From contig CBDCVZ010000010.1 in the NCBI GenBank assembly GCA_965223215.1, positions 4,464,001 to 4,528,000 of the forward strand: a stretch of 64,000 bases of DNA, in the 5' to 3' direction. Shown in pieces: positions 53,651 to 61,951 of the stretch. The notes under the pieces were generated by a model. That model was not told where the DNA came from and made no database searches. It was given only the letters and a program-made list of their open reading frames with translations. The position numbers and the translations under genes were made by a program. Within the stretch, counting starts at the first letter, position 1. The number at the start of each line of letters is the position of its first letter. The stretch is from JABDMH01 sp965223215 (lineage in GTDB: Bacteria; Bacteroidota; Bacteroidia; Chitinophagales; Saprospiraceae).

Positions 53651-54733
53651 TTAAAAGGTGGGTTCTTTAATCTGATAATAAGCTTCATACCACTCCACAA
53701 ATGCCCTTAGTCCAGTTTCTAAATCTGTTTGGGGAACATACCCAAAGTCCTTCTGCAAATCCGAAATATCTGCATAAGTATCTTTGACGTCTCCGGGTTG
53801 CATGGGCAACATTTCCATTCTGGACTTTTTACCCAGACATCGCTCCAGGGTTTCAATGAAATCAATCAGCTGGACCGGTTTGCTATTGCCAATATTATAA
53901 ATGCGATAAGGTGCTTTTGAGGATGCCGGTCCATCCTGATCTTGCCACGCCGGATTGGATTGGGGTGCAGATTTTGAGACCGCCCATACCCCAGCCACAA
54001 TGTCGTCTATATAGGTAAAATCGCGACTCAATTTTCCCTCGTTAAATACTTTGATCTTCTCATCACTCGAAATGGCATCGGCAAATAAATGAATGGCCAT
54101 GTCGGGTCTACCCCAAGGGCCGTACACGGTAAAAAACCGTAGACCCGTGACGGGTATTCCGAAGAGATGGCTATAGCTATGCGCCATCAATTCATTGCTC
54201 TTTTTGGTCGCCGCATAAAGGGACACCGGATGATCTACCGGATCGGAGGTCGATAGAGGCATTTTTCGATTGTTTCCATATACACTACTGCTGCTGGCAT
54301 ACACCAAATGCTCGATATGATGATGTCGACATGCCTCCAAAATATTGAGAAATCCTACGATGTTACTTTCAATATATACCTCCGGGTGTTTCAAGCTGTA
54401 GCGTACACCAGGTTGAGCGGCCAGATGAATGACTTGATTAAATTGCTCCTGCTCAAAGAGGTCATGTAAAATCGTTTTGTCTTCCAACCTGGTTCGAATA
54501 AAACGATAATTTGGATGATTTTCGCTGGTGATAAGGTCCCCCCATTGCCGAAAGGTTGTGTGGATACCGGCGGCACCCAAACGATCTAATTTTAGTTGTG
54601 GATTGTAATAGTCATTGATCGAGTCCAACCCCACCACTTCGTAGCCCTCCTCAATAAATTTCTTAGTGACGTGATAGCCGATGAAGCCAGCCGAGCCCGT
54701 AATAAGAACCTTTAGATTATTTTGTTTTGCCAT
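53651..54733 (-). CDS. NAD-dependent epimerase, UDP-glucuronate 4-epimerase type
   Basis: 360 residues from ATG 54733; an upstream start at 54763 is possible but adds ten atypical residues. VLITGSAGFIGYHVTKKF is the NAD-binding motif, YNPQLKLDRL and HLAAQPGVRYSL are typical of UDP-glucuronate 4-epimerases, and SVSLYAATKKSNELMA-like VSLYAATKKSNELMAH contains the catalytic YxxxK. The product would be UDP-galacturonate, made from the UDP-glucuronate supplied by the dehydrogenase at 57967. Confidence 0.88.
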   Translation of the reverse strand: MAKQNNLKVLITGSAGFIGYHVTKKFIEEGYEVVGLDSINDYYNPQLKLDRLGAAGIHTTFRQWGDLITSENHPNYRFIRTRLEDKTILHDLFEQEQFNQVIHLAAQPGVRYSLKHPEVYIESNIVGFLNILEACRHHHIEHLVYASSSSVYGNNRKMPLSTSDPVDHPVSLYAATKKSNELMAHSYSHLFGIPVTGLRFFTVYGPWGRPDMAIHLFADAISSDEKIKVFNEGKLSRDFTYIDDIVAGVWAVSKSAPQSNPAWQDQDGPASSKAPYRIYNIGNSKPVQLIDFIETLERCLGKKSRMEMLPMQPGDVKDTYADISDLQKDFGYVPQTDLETGLRAFVEWYEAYYQIKEPTF

Positions 54734-54876
54734 GGTGTGGTACGCGCGATCTGGTGATTGCAAATCCTAACCTTCTACTACTTATCATAGATCGTGCCGG
54801 ATGCTAATGCGCTAGTTTTGCTTGCTTTTGTCCACCTTCGTATCTATTCGTTTATGCAAGGTAGCTGAAACAGCCA

Positions 54877-56133
54877 TTAGATGATCATGCCGGCTGCAAC
54901 GGTATTATTGGTACCTTCATCAATGAGAATAACGCTGCCTGTGATTCTGTTCTGACGGTACGAGTCGGTGAATAATGGTTTGGTCGTGCGCAATACGACA
55001 CGACCCATATCATTCATTTGGAGTGTTTTTTCTTCTAAATTCCGGTGTAGGGTATTAATATCCAATTTATAACGCACCTCCTGAATGATGCAGCGAGCAT
55101 CTTGGGTGGTATGACGAATCGTGTACTTGCCTCGGGGCTGCAACGATTTGGTGTGGTCAAACCAACAGAGCATCACATCGAGATCTTGAGAAACATCGGG
55201 CTGATTATTGACCCGTACGATCATATCCCCACGACTCACATCCAGGTCATCTTCTAACAGTAACGTCACCGACATGGGTGGAAAGGCCTCTTCCAACTCG
55301 CCATCAAACGAGTCGATCTTGGCCAGCTTGGTAGTGAATCCGGAGGGCAAGACCATCACCTCATCACCTTTCTTAAAGATCCCACCAGCCAAACGCCCCG
55401 CATAACCGCGATAATCATGAAACTCATCATTGTATGGGCGGATAACCTGCTGCACCGGAAAGCGACAATCAATAAAATTATAATCACTGGCGATGTGCAC
55501 GTTTTCCAAATAATACATTAGGGTCGGACCTTCATACCAGGACGTTTTTTCACTCCGGTCTACCACATTGTCGCCATGCAGGGCAGAAATAGGAATAAAA
55601 TGAAAATCTTTGATATCTAGCTTGGCGGCAAAAGCCTCAAATTGGTCATGGATCTCATCAAATCGTTCTTGACTATAATCCACTAGGTCCATTTTGTTGA
55701 TACAAACCACCACATGCGGAATTTGTAAGAGCGAGGCTATAATTGCGTGTCTTCGCGTTTGTTCTACCACGCCATGTCGAGCATCTACCAAGAGCAAAGC
55801 CACATTAGCGGTGGAGGCCCCCGTCACCATATTCCTGGTATATTGAATGTGACCGGGGGTATCTGCAATGATAAATTTGCGCTTGGGGGTGCTGAAATAC
55901 CGGTAGGCCACATCGATGGTAATACCTTGCTCACGTTCGGCTCTTAAACCATCGGTCAATAACGCTAGATTTACCCCTTCTTCTCCCCTCTTTTCACTGA
56001 CTCGCTCAATATCCTGATACTGATCCTGAAAAATACTTTTGCTATCATATAATAATCTTCCGATTAAAGTCGATTTTCCGTCGTCGACGGATCCAGCAGT
56101 TGTGAAACGCAGGAGTTCGGTTTGTTGTGTCAC
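54877..56133 (-). CDS. cysN: Sulfate adenylyltransferase subunit 1 (GTPase)
   Basis: 418 residues from GTG 56133. TAGSVDDGKSTLIGRLLYDSK is the G1 loop, DTPGHIQYTRNMVTGAS G3 and NKMDLVDY G4 of the EF-Tu-like GTPase CysN. It uses GTP hydrolysis to drive CysD in forming adenylylsulfate. The length fits the single-domain CysN without a fused CysC, and a separate cysC is present. No sulfite-forming reductase genes are adjacent, so the product is more likely used for sulfation. Confidence 0.93.
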   Translation of the reverse strand: MTQQTELLRFTTAGSVDDGKSTLIGRLLYDSKSIFQDQYQDIERVSEKRGEEGVNLALLTDGLRAEREQGITIDVAYRYFSTPKRKFIIADTPGHIQYTRNMVTGASTANVALLLVDARHGVVEQTRRHAIIASLLQIPHVVVCINKMDLVDYSQERFDEIHDQFEAFAAKLDIKDFHFIPISALHGDNVVDRSEKTSWYEGPTLMYYLENVHIASDYNFIDCRFPVQQVIRPYNDEFHDYRGYAGRLAGGIFKKGDEVMVLPSGFTTKLAKIDSFDGELEEAFPPMSVTLLLEDDLDVSRGDMIVRVNNQPDVSQDLDVMLCWFDHTKSLQPRGKYTIRHTTQDARCIIQEVRYKLDINTLHRNLEEKTLQMNDMGRVVLRTTKPLFTDSYRQNRITGSVILIDEGTNNTVAAGMII

Positions 56134-56189
56134 AGTGTTAGTTTATTAGTTGGTTAGTTGATGGTTTATCTTTGGATCGCCTTCCACAC

Positions 56190-57092
56190 CTAAAAATATC
56201 CCTCCTTCTTCCGGTCTTCCATCGCGGTGTCGCTTCGTTTATCATCGGCTCTGCCACCACGTTCTGTCATGCGTGTGGTGGCCACTTCCTCAATAATTTC
56301 TACAACATTGGAGGCGGTAGATCGCCATACCCCGGTGCAAGTCATGTCTCCGATGGTGCGGCAACGAACCATCTCCGTGAAGACGTGTTCAGAAGGTTTT
56401 TTCTCAATATAATCGCAATCTGCCAGCAAAATACCATCTCGCTCAAACACGTCACGTTCGTGGGCAAAATATAGGTTGGGTAAATCGACTTTTTCTTGGG
56501 CTAGATATTGCCAAACATCCAACTCCGTCCAATTGGAAATGGGAAAAACGCGAAAATGCTCACCCATCTTTTTGCGGCCATTAAATAAATTCCATAATTC
56601 GGGCCGTTGGTTTTTTGGATCCCACTGTCCAAATTCATCGCGGTGTGAAAAAAATCTTTCCTTCGCCCGGGCTTTTTCCTCGTCGCGTCGGCCTCCACCT
56701 AGGGCAGCATCAAATTTTCCTTTTTCAAGCTCATCCAGCAGAGTATAAATTTGCAGACCATTGCGGCTGGCGCTGGTGCCCTTTTCTTCGGTTACCGCAC
56801 CTTGGTCAATGGCGTCTTGCACGTAACCGACGATTAACTTCAAGTTGTATTTTTCCACCAGGGCATCACGAAATTCCAGGGTCTCCGGAAAATTGTGTCC
56901 CGTATCGACGTGCAATAAGGGATACGGCACTCTAGCGGGATAAAACGCTTTGACGGCTAAATAGGTCATTAAAATAGAATCCTTCCCACCAGAAAACATG
57001 ATCACTGGATTTTCAAATTGCGACGCCACCTCACGCATGATGAAGATCGACTCTGATTCCAATTCTTTCAAGTGATTTATGTGGTAATTCAT
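56190..57092 (-). CDS. cysD: Sulfate adenylyltransferase subunit 2
   Basis: 300 residues. VIMFSGGKDSILMTYLA is the PP-loop of CysD; HVDTGHNFPETLEFRD, GGGRRDEEKARAKER and FPISNWTELDVWQYL are all conserved in this enzyme. It joins ATP and sulfate to adenylylsulfate with CysN. It lies 56 bases upstream of cysN and 4 bases downstream of cysC. Confidence 0.94.
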   Translation of the reverse strand: MNYHINHLKELESESIFIMREVASQFENPVIMFSGGKDSILMTYLAVKAFYPARVPYPLLHVDTGHNFPETLEFRDALVEKYNLKLIVGYVQDAIDQGAVTEEKGTSASRNGLQIYTLLDELEKGKFDAALGGGRRDEEKARAKERFFSHRDEFGQWDPKNQRPELWNLFNGRKKMGEHFRVFPISNWTELDVWQYLAQEKVDLPNLYFAHERDVFERDGILLADCDYIEKKPSEHVFTEMVRCRTIGDMTCTGVWRSTASNVVEIIEEVATTRMTERGGRADDKRSDTAMEDRKKEGYF

Positions 57093-57096
57093 TTAT

Positions 57097-57702
57097 TTAA
57101 TTATTAGGGTAGGAAATTTGGGGATGAATAAAATCTAATATTTGATCGCGCGCCGATTCGATGGATTGTGATTCAGTGGGCACCCTCAGATCTGGATTAA
57201 GTGGTGCCTCGTAGGGACTGTCAATGCCCGTAAAATTCTTGATCTCACCCGCTCGCGCTTTTTGATAGAGCCCTTTGACGTCACGTTTTTCACAAACAGC
57301 CAGCGGCGTATCAATAAATATTTCAATAAAATCAGCTGGCCCAATAATCTCGGCTGCCATTTTCCGAATCGCTCGAGTCGGTGAAATAAAGGAGCAAATT
57401 GATATAACACCACTTTGGAGATAGAGTTTAGCTACTTCGGCAATGCGGCGAATATTTTCAACCCGATCTTCTTCGGTAAATCCCAGATTACTATTTATTC
57501 CATTGCGGATGTTATCTCCATCGAGCATTTGGGCAAAAAACCCCCGTTTCATAAGCTCTCTTTCGAGCGCAATGCCAATCGTGCTTTTACCGGAACCCGA
57601 CAGACCAGTCAGCCAAAGTACTTTACTGTGCTGGGCGAGCTTGCGCTCACGATCTGCGCGTGAAACCATCTGGTCAAAAATGGGGTGAATGTGGCTACTC
57701 AC
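57097..57702 (-). CDS. cysC: Adenylylsulfate kinase
   Basis: 201 residues. LTGLSGSGKSTIG is the P-loop; LDGDNIRNGINSNLGFTEED and ENIRRIAEVAKL, SFISPTRAIR and the C-terminal IDTPLAVCEKRDVKGLY region are diagnostic of APS kinase. It phosphorylates adenylylsulfate to PAPS, the donor for the sulfotransferase at 39906. It overlaps the upstream DUF2061 gene by 8 bases. Confidence 0.94.
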   Translation of the reverse strand: MSSHIHPIFDQMVSRADRERKLAQHSKVLWLTGLSGSGKSTIGIALERELMKRGFFAQMLDGDNIRNGINSNLGFTEEDRVENIRRIAEVAKLYLQSGVISICSFISPTRAIRKMAAEIIGPADFIEIFIDTPLAVCEKRDVKGLYQKARAGEIKNFTGIDSPYEAPLNPDLRVPTESQSIESARDQILDFIHPQISYPNN

Positions 57703-57934
57703 TTTTAAAAACGCTTCTTACGGCTCCCCTTGGCAGTAATTGCCAGGCTCGCTCGTGCAGATAATAAATGAAGATTTTCCCCACGAATTCAATGCCACCT
57801 ATTTTTAGTGCATCTCCAATTTCACCGGTGATCAAATAAGCGATGGTCATGGTCGTTGTGGTGGCAATAATCCGCCAGGTAAATCCTTTGAGGACACTGC
57901 GCAAATGAGATTCTGTGTGAAACTGCTTGGTCAT
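57695..57934 (-). CDS. DUF2061 small membrane protein
   Basis: 79 residues. LKGFTWRIIATTTTMTIAYL and EFVGKIFIYYLHERAW are the two membrane segments and conserved ends of the DUF2061 family, which is often found next to cysC/cysD/cysN genes. It may be involved in sulfate handling or be a membrane partner of PAPS synthesis; no function is established. It is the first gene of the coupled four-gene PAPS set. Confidence 0.85.
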   Translation of the reverse strand: MTKQFHTESHLRSVLKGFTWRIIATTTTMTIAYLITGEIGDALKIGGIEFVGKIFIYYLHERAWQLLPRGAVRSVFKSE

Positions 57935-57966
57935 AGTCGGAGTTTGATAATTTCCTGGGGGGGAGA

Positions 57967-59289
57967 TTAGTTGGACTGATCGACCAATGATCGACCAATA
58001 CTATTGTAATAAAAGCCCAGTTGGCTTAATTGATCTAAATCGTAGAGATTACGTCCATCAAAAATTACCGGCTCTTTGAGCGCACTTTTAATTTGTGCAA
58101 ATTCGGGTGTGCGAAAAACACTCCATTCGGTGAGAATAAGCAAGGCATCTCTGTCTGGTAAAATTTCATACTGATCGTCGCCATAGGAGATCTCGTCTCC
58201 AAACACTTGCTTGACATTTGGTATGGCTTCAGGATCAAAAACGGCCACCTCGGCACCTAAGTCAAGTAGCTCTCGAATGATGGTTAATGCTGGTGCTTCG
58301 CGAATGTCATCCGTGTTGGGTTTAAAGGCAATCCCCCAAATGGCAAAAGACCTGGTGGACAGATCGTCGCCAAAGTATTTTTTAACTTTTTTCACCAGGA
58401 TCCTCTTTTGCATATCATTAACTGCCATTACGGATGACAGAATCTTAAAGTCATAATTGGCCTGCAGGGAGGTTTTAGCGAGGGCTTGGACATCTTTCGG
58501 AAAACAGCTGCCACCATATCCAATGCCGGGAAATAGAAATCTTTTACCTATCCGGTTATCGGCCCCAATTCCCTTGCGGACCTGGTCTACATTGGCACCT
58601 ACATTTTCACATAAATTAGCAATCTCATTCATAAATGTGATGCGGGTAGCCAAGTATGCATTGGCCGCATACTTGGTGAGCTCTGCCGAGCGCAGGTCCA
58701 TAAATATGATGGGATTGCCCTGGCGTACAAAAGGACTGTATAGGAGTCGCATTTGCTCGCGGGCACGATCGGAGTCTGTGCCTATCACCACCCGGTCTGG
58801 TTTGAGAAAATCATCAATGGCTGCACCCTCACGCAAAAATTCCGGATTGGATACCACATCAAACAAATCAGGGGATAAAGTTTTTGCCACCGTGGCAGCA
58901 ACCTTTTCTGCCGTCCCCACCGGCACGGTACTTTTGTCTACAATGATTTTGTAATCCGTGATGATTTCTGCCAGTTGAGCTGCTACACTTAATACAAAAG
59001 AAAGGTCGGCAGATCCATCAGCTCCAGGTGGTGTCGGGAGTGCCAAAAAGATTATTTCCGACTCGAGCACGGCATGCTTCAAATCAGTGGTAAAGGTGAG
59101 TCTGCCCTGTTTGGTATTACGTTCAAAGAGTATGTCTAAACCGGGCTCATAGATCGGTACTTCTCCTTGGCTCATGCGTTTCACTTTCTCTGCATCAATA
59201 TCTACACAGATGACGTGATTACCGGTCTCGGCAAAGCAAGTACCACTTACTAAGCCAACATATCCTGTTCCTACAACTGCTATATTCAC
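57967..59289 (-). CDS. ugd: UDP-glucose 6-dehydrogenase
   Basis: 440 residues from GTG 59289. MNIAVVGTGYVGLVSGTCFA is the NAD-binding start, VDKSTVPVGTAEKV and EFLREGAAIDDFLKPDR follow, and the catalytic cysteine is in GYGGSCFPKDVQALA (about residue 262). It oxidises UDP-glucose to UDP-glucuronate, which the epimerase at 53651 can convert further. It lies 32 bases upstream of the DUF2061 gene. Confidence 0.93.
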   Translation of the reverse strand: MNIAVVGTGYVGLVSGTCFAETGNHVICVDIDAEKVKRMSQGEVPIYEPGLDILFERNTKQGRLTFTTDLKHAVLESEIIFLALPTPPGADGSADLSFVLSVAAQLAEIITDYKIIVDKSTVPVGTAEKVAATVAKTLSPDLFDVVSNPEFLREGAAIDDFLKPDRVVIGTDSDRAREQMRLLYSPFVRQGNPIIFMDLRSAELTKYAANAYLATRITFMNEIANLCENVGANVDQVRKGIGADNRIGKRFLFPGIGYGGSCFPKDVQALAKTSLQANYDFKILSSVMAVNDMQKRILVKKVKKYFGDDLSTRSFAIWGIAFKPNTDDIREAPALTIIRELLDLGAEVAVFDPEAIPNVKQVFGDEISYGDDQYEILPDRDALLILTEWSVFRTPEFAQIKSALKEPVIFDGRNLYDLDQLSQLGFYYNSIGRSLVDQSN

Positions 59290-59445
59290 TGTTTGCTACT
59301 TTATATAATTTCTAATGTATACTTGATCATCAAGTCTGCCCTCCTGGTGCTTGTCGAGGGGAGGACAGGCTTCGCCCTTGATGTGTCGGAAGTACTCCCC
59401 ACATCTCTTCGTTATTTTTACATCCAGATTTGATCTAATCTGAAT
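59290..59445 (-). other. Leader region between the UpxY and dehydrogenase genes with two inverted repeats
   Basis: No ORF. ACTTGAT-C-ATCAAGT (59321-59335) is a perfect palindrome around one base. Beside it, on the minus strand, CTGTCCTCC and GGAGGGCAG can pair over 9 positions including one G-U pair, with a loop of about 15 bases. There is no T run, so it is not a typical intrinsic terminator. The region may be a leader or attenuator element for the downstream genes. Confidence 0.35.
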
Positions 59446-60021
59446 CTACCAGTACTTGTCCATCAACCCACCTGGTGCCTCTTTATCTTTTACCTCAATG
59501 GTCTCATTGGTGGGTCGGATATTAATGGGGTCAATTTCCATCTGCAATCCCCATCCAATATGGTCTAATTCGACCACAAAATTTTTGCCTTTCTCTGCGA
59601 TCAATTTGCCGTGTACACCGGTTAAATTGCCACCGATGATTTCTACAGGTTTGCCTTTTTCAAATTTTGTCTCGCTCACTTCAATGTCTAACTGCTCCTG
59701 ACAAATTCGCTGGAGTAATTTTATTTCGTCGTTGGGGATCGCAATGATTCTTCCGGAAAATTGGATGAATTTCAGCACATTATTTGTTTCCAAAACCGGT
59801 ACGTATTGGTCTTTGACAATGCGAACAAACACATAGCAGTTGATCAAGGGCAATTCGACCACTTTGCGTTTGCTGACATATTGCTTGACGATTCGATTCA
59901 GGGGTACATAGGCTTCAATTCGCTTCTTGGCCAGCAGGCGAGCCACCTCCTTTTCTGCCTTATACCGGGTATAAATGGCAAACCATTTTGGCTCGTGTTC
60001 TGATAAATGGGTTTCGGTCAC
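59446..60021 (-). CDS. upxY: UpxY-type transcription antiterminator (NusG paralogue)
   Basis: 191 residues from GTG 60021. The NGN domain is WFAIYTRYKAEKEVARLL and YVPLNRIVKQ with VELPLINCYVFVRI; the C-terminal KOW domain is VEIIGGNLTGVHGKLI. In Bacteroides, UpxY proteins let RNA polymerase pass through their own capsule operon. Here it is encoded after the chain-length, regulator and dehydrogenase genes and before the long collinear minus-strand run, which it probably serves. No UpxZ partner was recognised. Confidence 0.9.
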   Translation of the reverse strand: MTETHLSEHEPKWFAIYTRYKAEKEVARLLAKKRIEAYVPLNRIVKQYVSKRKVVELPLINCYVFVRIVKDQYVPVLETNNVLKFIQFSGRIIAIPNDEIKLLQRICQEQLDIEVSETKFEKGKPVEIIGGNLTGVHGKLIAEKGKNFVVELDHIGWGLQMEIDPINIRPTNETIEVKDKEAPGGLMDKYW

Positions 60022-60039
60022 AATAAGTGATTTAGCAGA

Positions 60040-61338
60040 TTAAAGACTCCAGTAGGTGAGTGATGATTCATCAGAAAAATCATACATGCCTTTCAAATCG
60101 AATAAGATGGGATCATCTTTCATAATGGCCTTAAAATATTCTAAATCATAGTTTTCGTACACCTTGTGGTTGACCGCTACGATGATCGCATCGTAATCGC
60201 TGTCCAATTTGTGGGTCAAGGAATATTTATATTCTTTGGAAACTTCATTGGGGCTGGCATGGGGGTCGCTGATGTGCACATGAATGGCATACTGCATCAG
60301 TTCAGCAATGAGGTCCGCCACTTTGCTATTGCGAATGTCGGATACATTTTCTTTAAAGGTTACACCCAGGACCGCCACCTTGCACTGATGTGGATTTTTG
60401 GCTTTTTGCAGAAACAATTGCACCAATTTTTTAGCGATGAAAGCCGGAATGCCATCATTCACCCGGCGACCACTCAAGATCACCTGCGGATCATACCCTA
60501 CTTGCTTTGCTTTGTGTACCAGATAGTAAGGATCTACCCCGATACAATGGCCTCCGACTAAACCCGGGCGATAATTGAGAAAATTCCATTTGGTACCAGC
60601 AGCCGCCAATACATCCTGGGTCTTGATGTCCATCTTATCGAAGATAATGGCCAGTTCGTTTACGAAGGAAATATTAAGGTCGCGCTGAGTGTTTTCAATC
60701 ACTTTGGCGGCCTCGGCCACTTTAATGGAGCTGGCTTTATAAACCCCTGGCTCGATGATCGAATCGTAGACTTTGCTAATTTCTTCGAGGGCTTCGTCAT
60801 CATTGCCCGATACGATCTTAATGATCTTTTCTAAGGTACGCACTTTGTCGCCCGGATTGATCCGTTCGGGTGAATAGCCCAGTTTGAAATCTGCGGGATA
60901 TTGGAGCCCGGATTCTTGGAGTAGGATGGGCAAACAATCTTCTTCGGTACAGCCCGGATACACGGTGCTCTCATACACAACATAATCTCCCTTACTCAGT
61001 GCTTTGCCTACGGTGTGCGAAGCCGATTTAACCGGATGCAGATTGGGTGTACGCGATTCATCTACGGGGGTCGGAACAGCAATGACGAAAAAACTGGCTG
61101 CCTTCAACCTTTCCGGATCGGAGGTAAATTCAATGTCGGTAGCATTGAATGCTTCCTTTTCCAGTTCTTCGGAGGGATCGATGCCCTGCTTCATAAGGTT
61201 AACCCGGGGTTCACTGATGTCAAATCCGATGACCGAGTACTTGCGTGCAAACGCTAAGGCCAGGGGTAAACCCACGTATCCTAAGCCGATGACGGCAATT
61301 TTCTTCTCCTTTTTTACAATCGCATCAAAAATCTTCAT
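60040..61338 (-). CDS. Nucleotide sugar dehydrogenase (WbpA/TviB type)
   Basis: 432 residues from ATG 61338, inside the end of the upstream gene (14-base overlap). IAVIGLGYVGLPLALAFARK is the NAD-binding motif, FVIAVPTPVDESRTPNL, YESTVYPGCTEEDCLP and YSPERINPGDK are typical, and the catalytic cysteine is in GLVGGHCIGVDPYYL. These features place it with UDP-GlcNAc/GalNAc (WbpA, TviB) rather than UDP-glucose dehydrogenases. It probably makes the N-acetylated uronic acid that WlbA and later enzymes use. Confidence 0.9.
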   Translation of the reverse strand: MKIFDAIVKKEKKIAVIGLGYVGLPLALAFARKYSVIGFDISEPRVNLMKQGIDPSEELEKEAFNATDIEFTSDPERLKAASFFVIAVPTPVDESRTPNLHPVKSASHTVGKALSKGDYVVYESTVYPGCTEEDCLPILLQESGLQYPADFKLGYSPERINPGDKVRTLEKIIKIVSGNDDEALEEISKVYDSIIEPGVYKASSIKVAEAAKVIENTQRDLNISFVNELAIIFDKMDIKTQDVLAAAGTKWNFLNYRPGLVGGHCIGVDPYYLVHKAKQVGYDPQVILSGRRVNDGIPAFIAKKLVQLFLQKAKNPHQCKVAVLGVTFKENVSDIRNSKVADLIAELMQYAIHVHISDPHASPNEVSKEYKYSLTHKLDSDYDAIIVAVNHKVYENYDLEYFKAIMKDDPILFDLKGMYDFSDESSLTYWSL

Positions 61339-61885
61339 TGCCTTCTTCATTTTCCGTGTGGTGCCAGAGCAATAATGGATCTTGACCGAAATGGGTCCAG
61401 TCGATCTGGGCTGCCTTTTCCGGTGCATAGATGAGATAGCGAATCTTTCGATGAATCATATTCTCTACCTTTTCAATCAGTTGGACCAGGTAGTTGATGT
61501 CGATGTTGCCGATGAATATTAAATCAATAATGGGGCTGTCGATGCCCTTGGCAAAAGTGCCCGCCAAATATACTTTATTCACCTGTCCCAATCGCTCAAC
61601 CACGTTTTCCACCACCTTATCCAAGCCGACGTGTTTCATCATGATGTTGTGGATCTCACCAAAGAGGGGGTGTTTGGTATTGGCCTGAAAAAACTTCTTA
61701 TTGCCCTTCACCTTGCTGGAGAGCATTCCCGCTTCCTCCAAACGATTGAGTTCCAATCGAATGCCATTGGTCGACTCACCAAATTCAGACTCTAGGCTGC
61801 GCAGATAGCCAGTGGCCTTACTGTTAAGGAAAAATTTTAACAGCAGTTTGATTCTCGTTTTCGATGAAATTAACGTCTCGATCAT
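61325..61885 (-). CDS. Winged-helix regulator with nucleotidyltransferase-like domain
   Basis: 186 residues. The N-terminal region (about 1-75) is an ArsR-like winged helix: TRIKLLLKFFLNSKATGYLR, ESTNGIRLELNRLEEAGML and the wing VKGNKKFFQANT. The C-terminal part (about 95-170) resembles a minimal nucleotidyltransferase fold (VYLAGTFAKGIDSPIIDLIF) in which the usual GS...D.D motif appears altered. It is probably a DNA-binding regulator of the locus, perhaps responding to a ligand. A 19-bp palindrome lies immediately upstream of its ATG. Confidence 0.75.
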   Translation of the reverse strand: MIETLISSKTRIKLLLKFFLNSKATGYLRSLESEFGESTNGIRLELNRLEEAGMLSSKVKGNKKFFQANTKHPLFGEIHNIMMKHVGLDKVVENVVERLGQVNKVYLAGTFAKGIDSPIIDLIFIGNIDINYLVQLIEKVENMIHRKIRYLIYAPEKAAQIDWTHFGQDPLLLWHHTENEEGNEDF

Positions 61886-61888
61886 ATA

Positions 61889-61907
61889 TGAGTAACAATA
61901 TTACTCA
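61889..61907. promoter_or_regulatory. Palindromic candidate operator before the winged-helix regulator
   Basis: TGAGTAA-CAATA-TTACTCA has perfect 7-base arms around five bases. It starts 3 bases upstream of the regulator's ATG, in the 66-base gap after the Wzz gene. It could be a binding site for autoregulation, or a hairpin in the mRNA that hides the ribosome-binding region. Confidence 0.55.
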
Positions 61908-61951
61908 ATTTCTTGAAATACCTCGATGCGTTAGTGGAAAAATTAGTGGCC

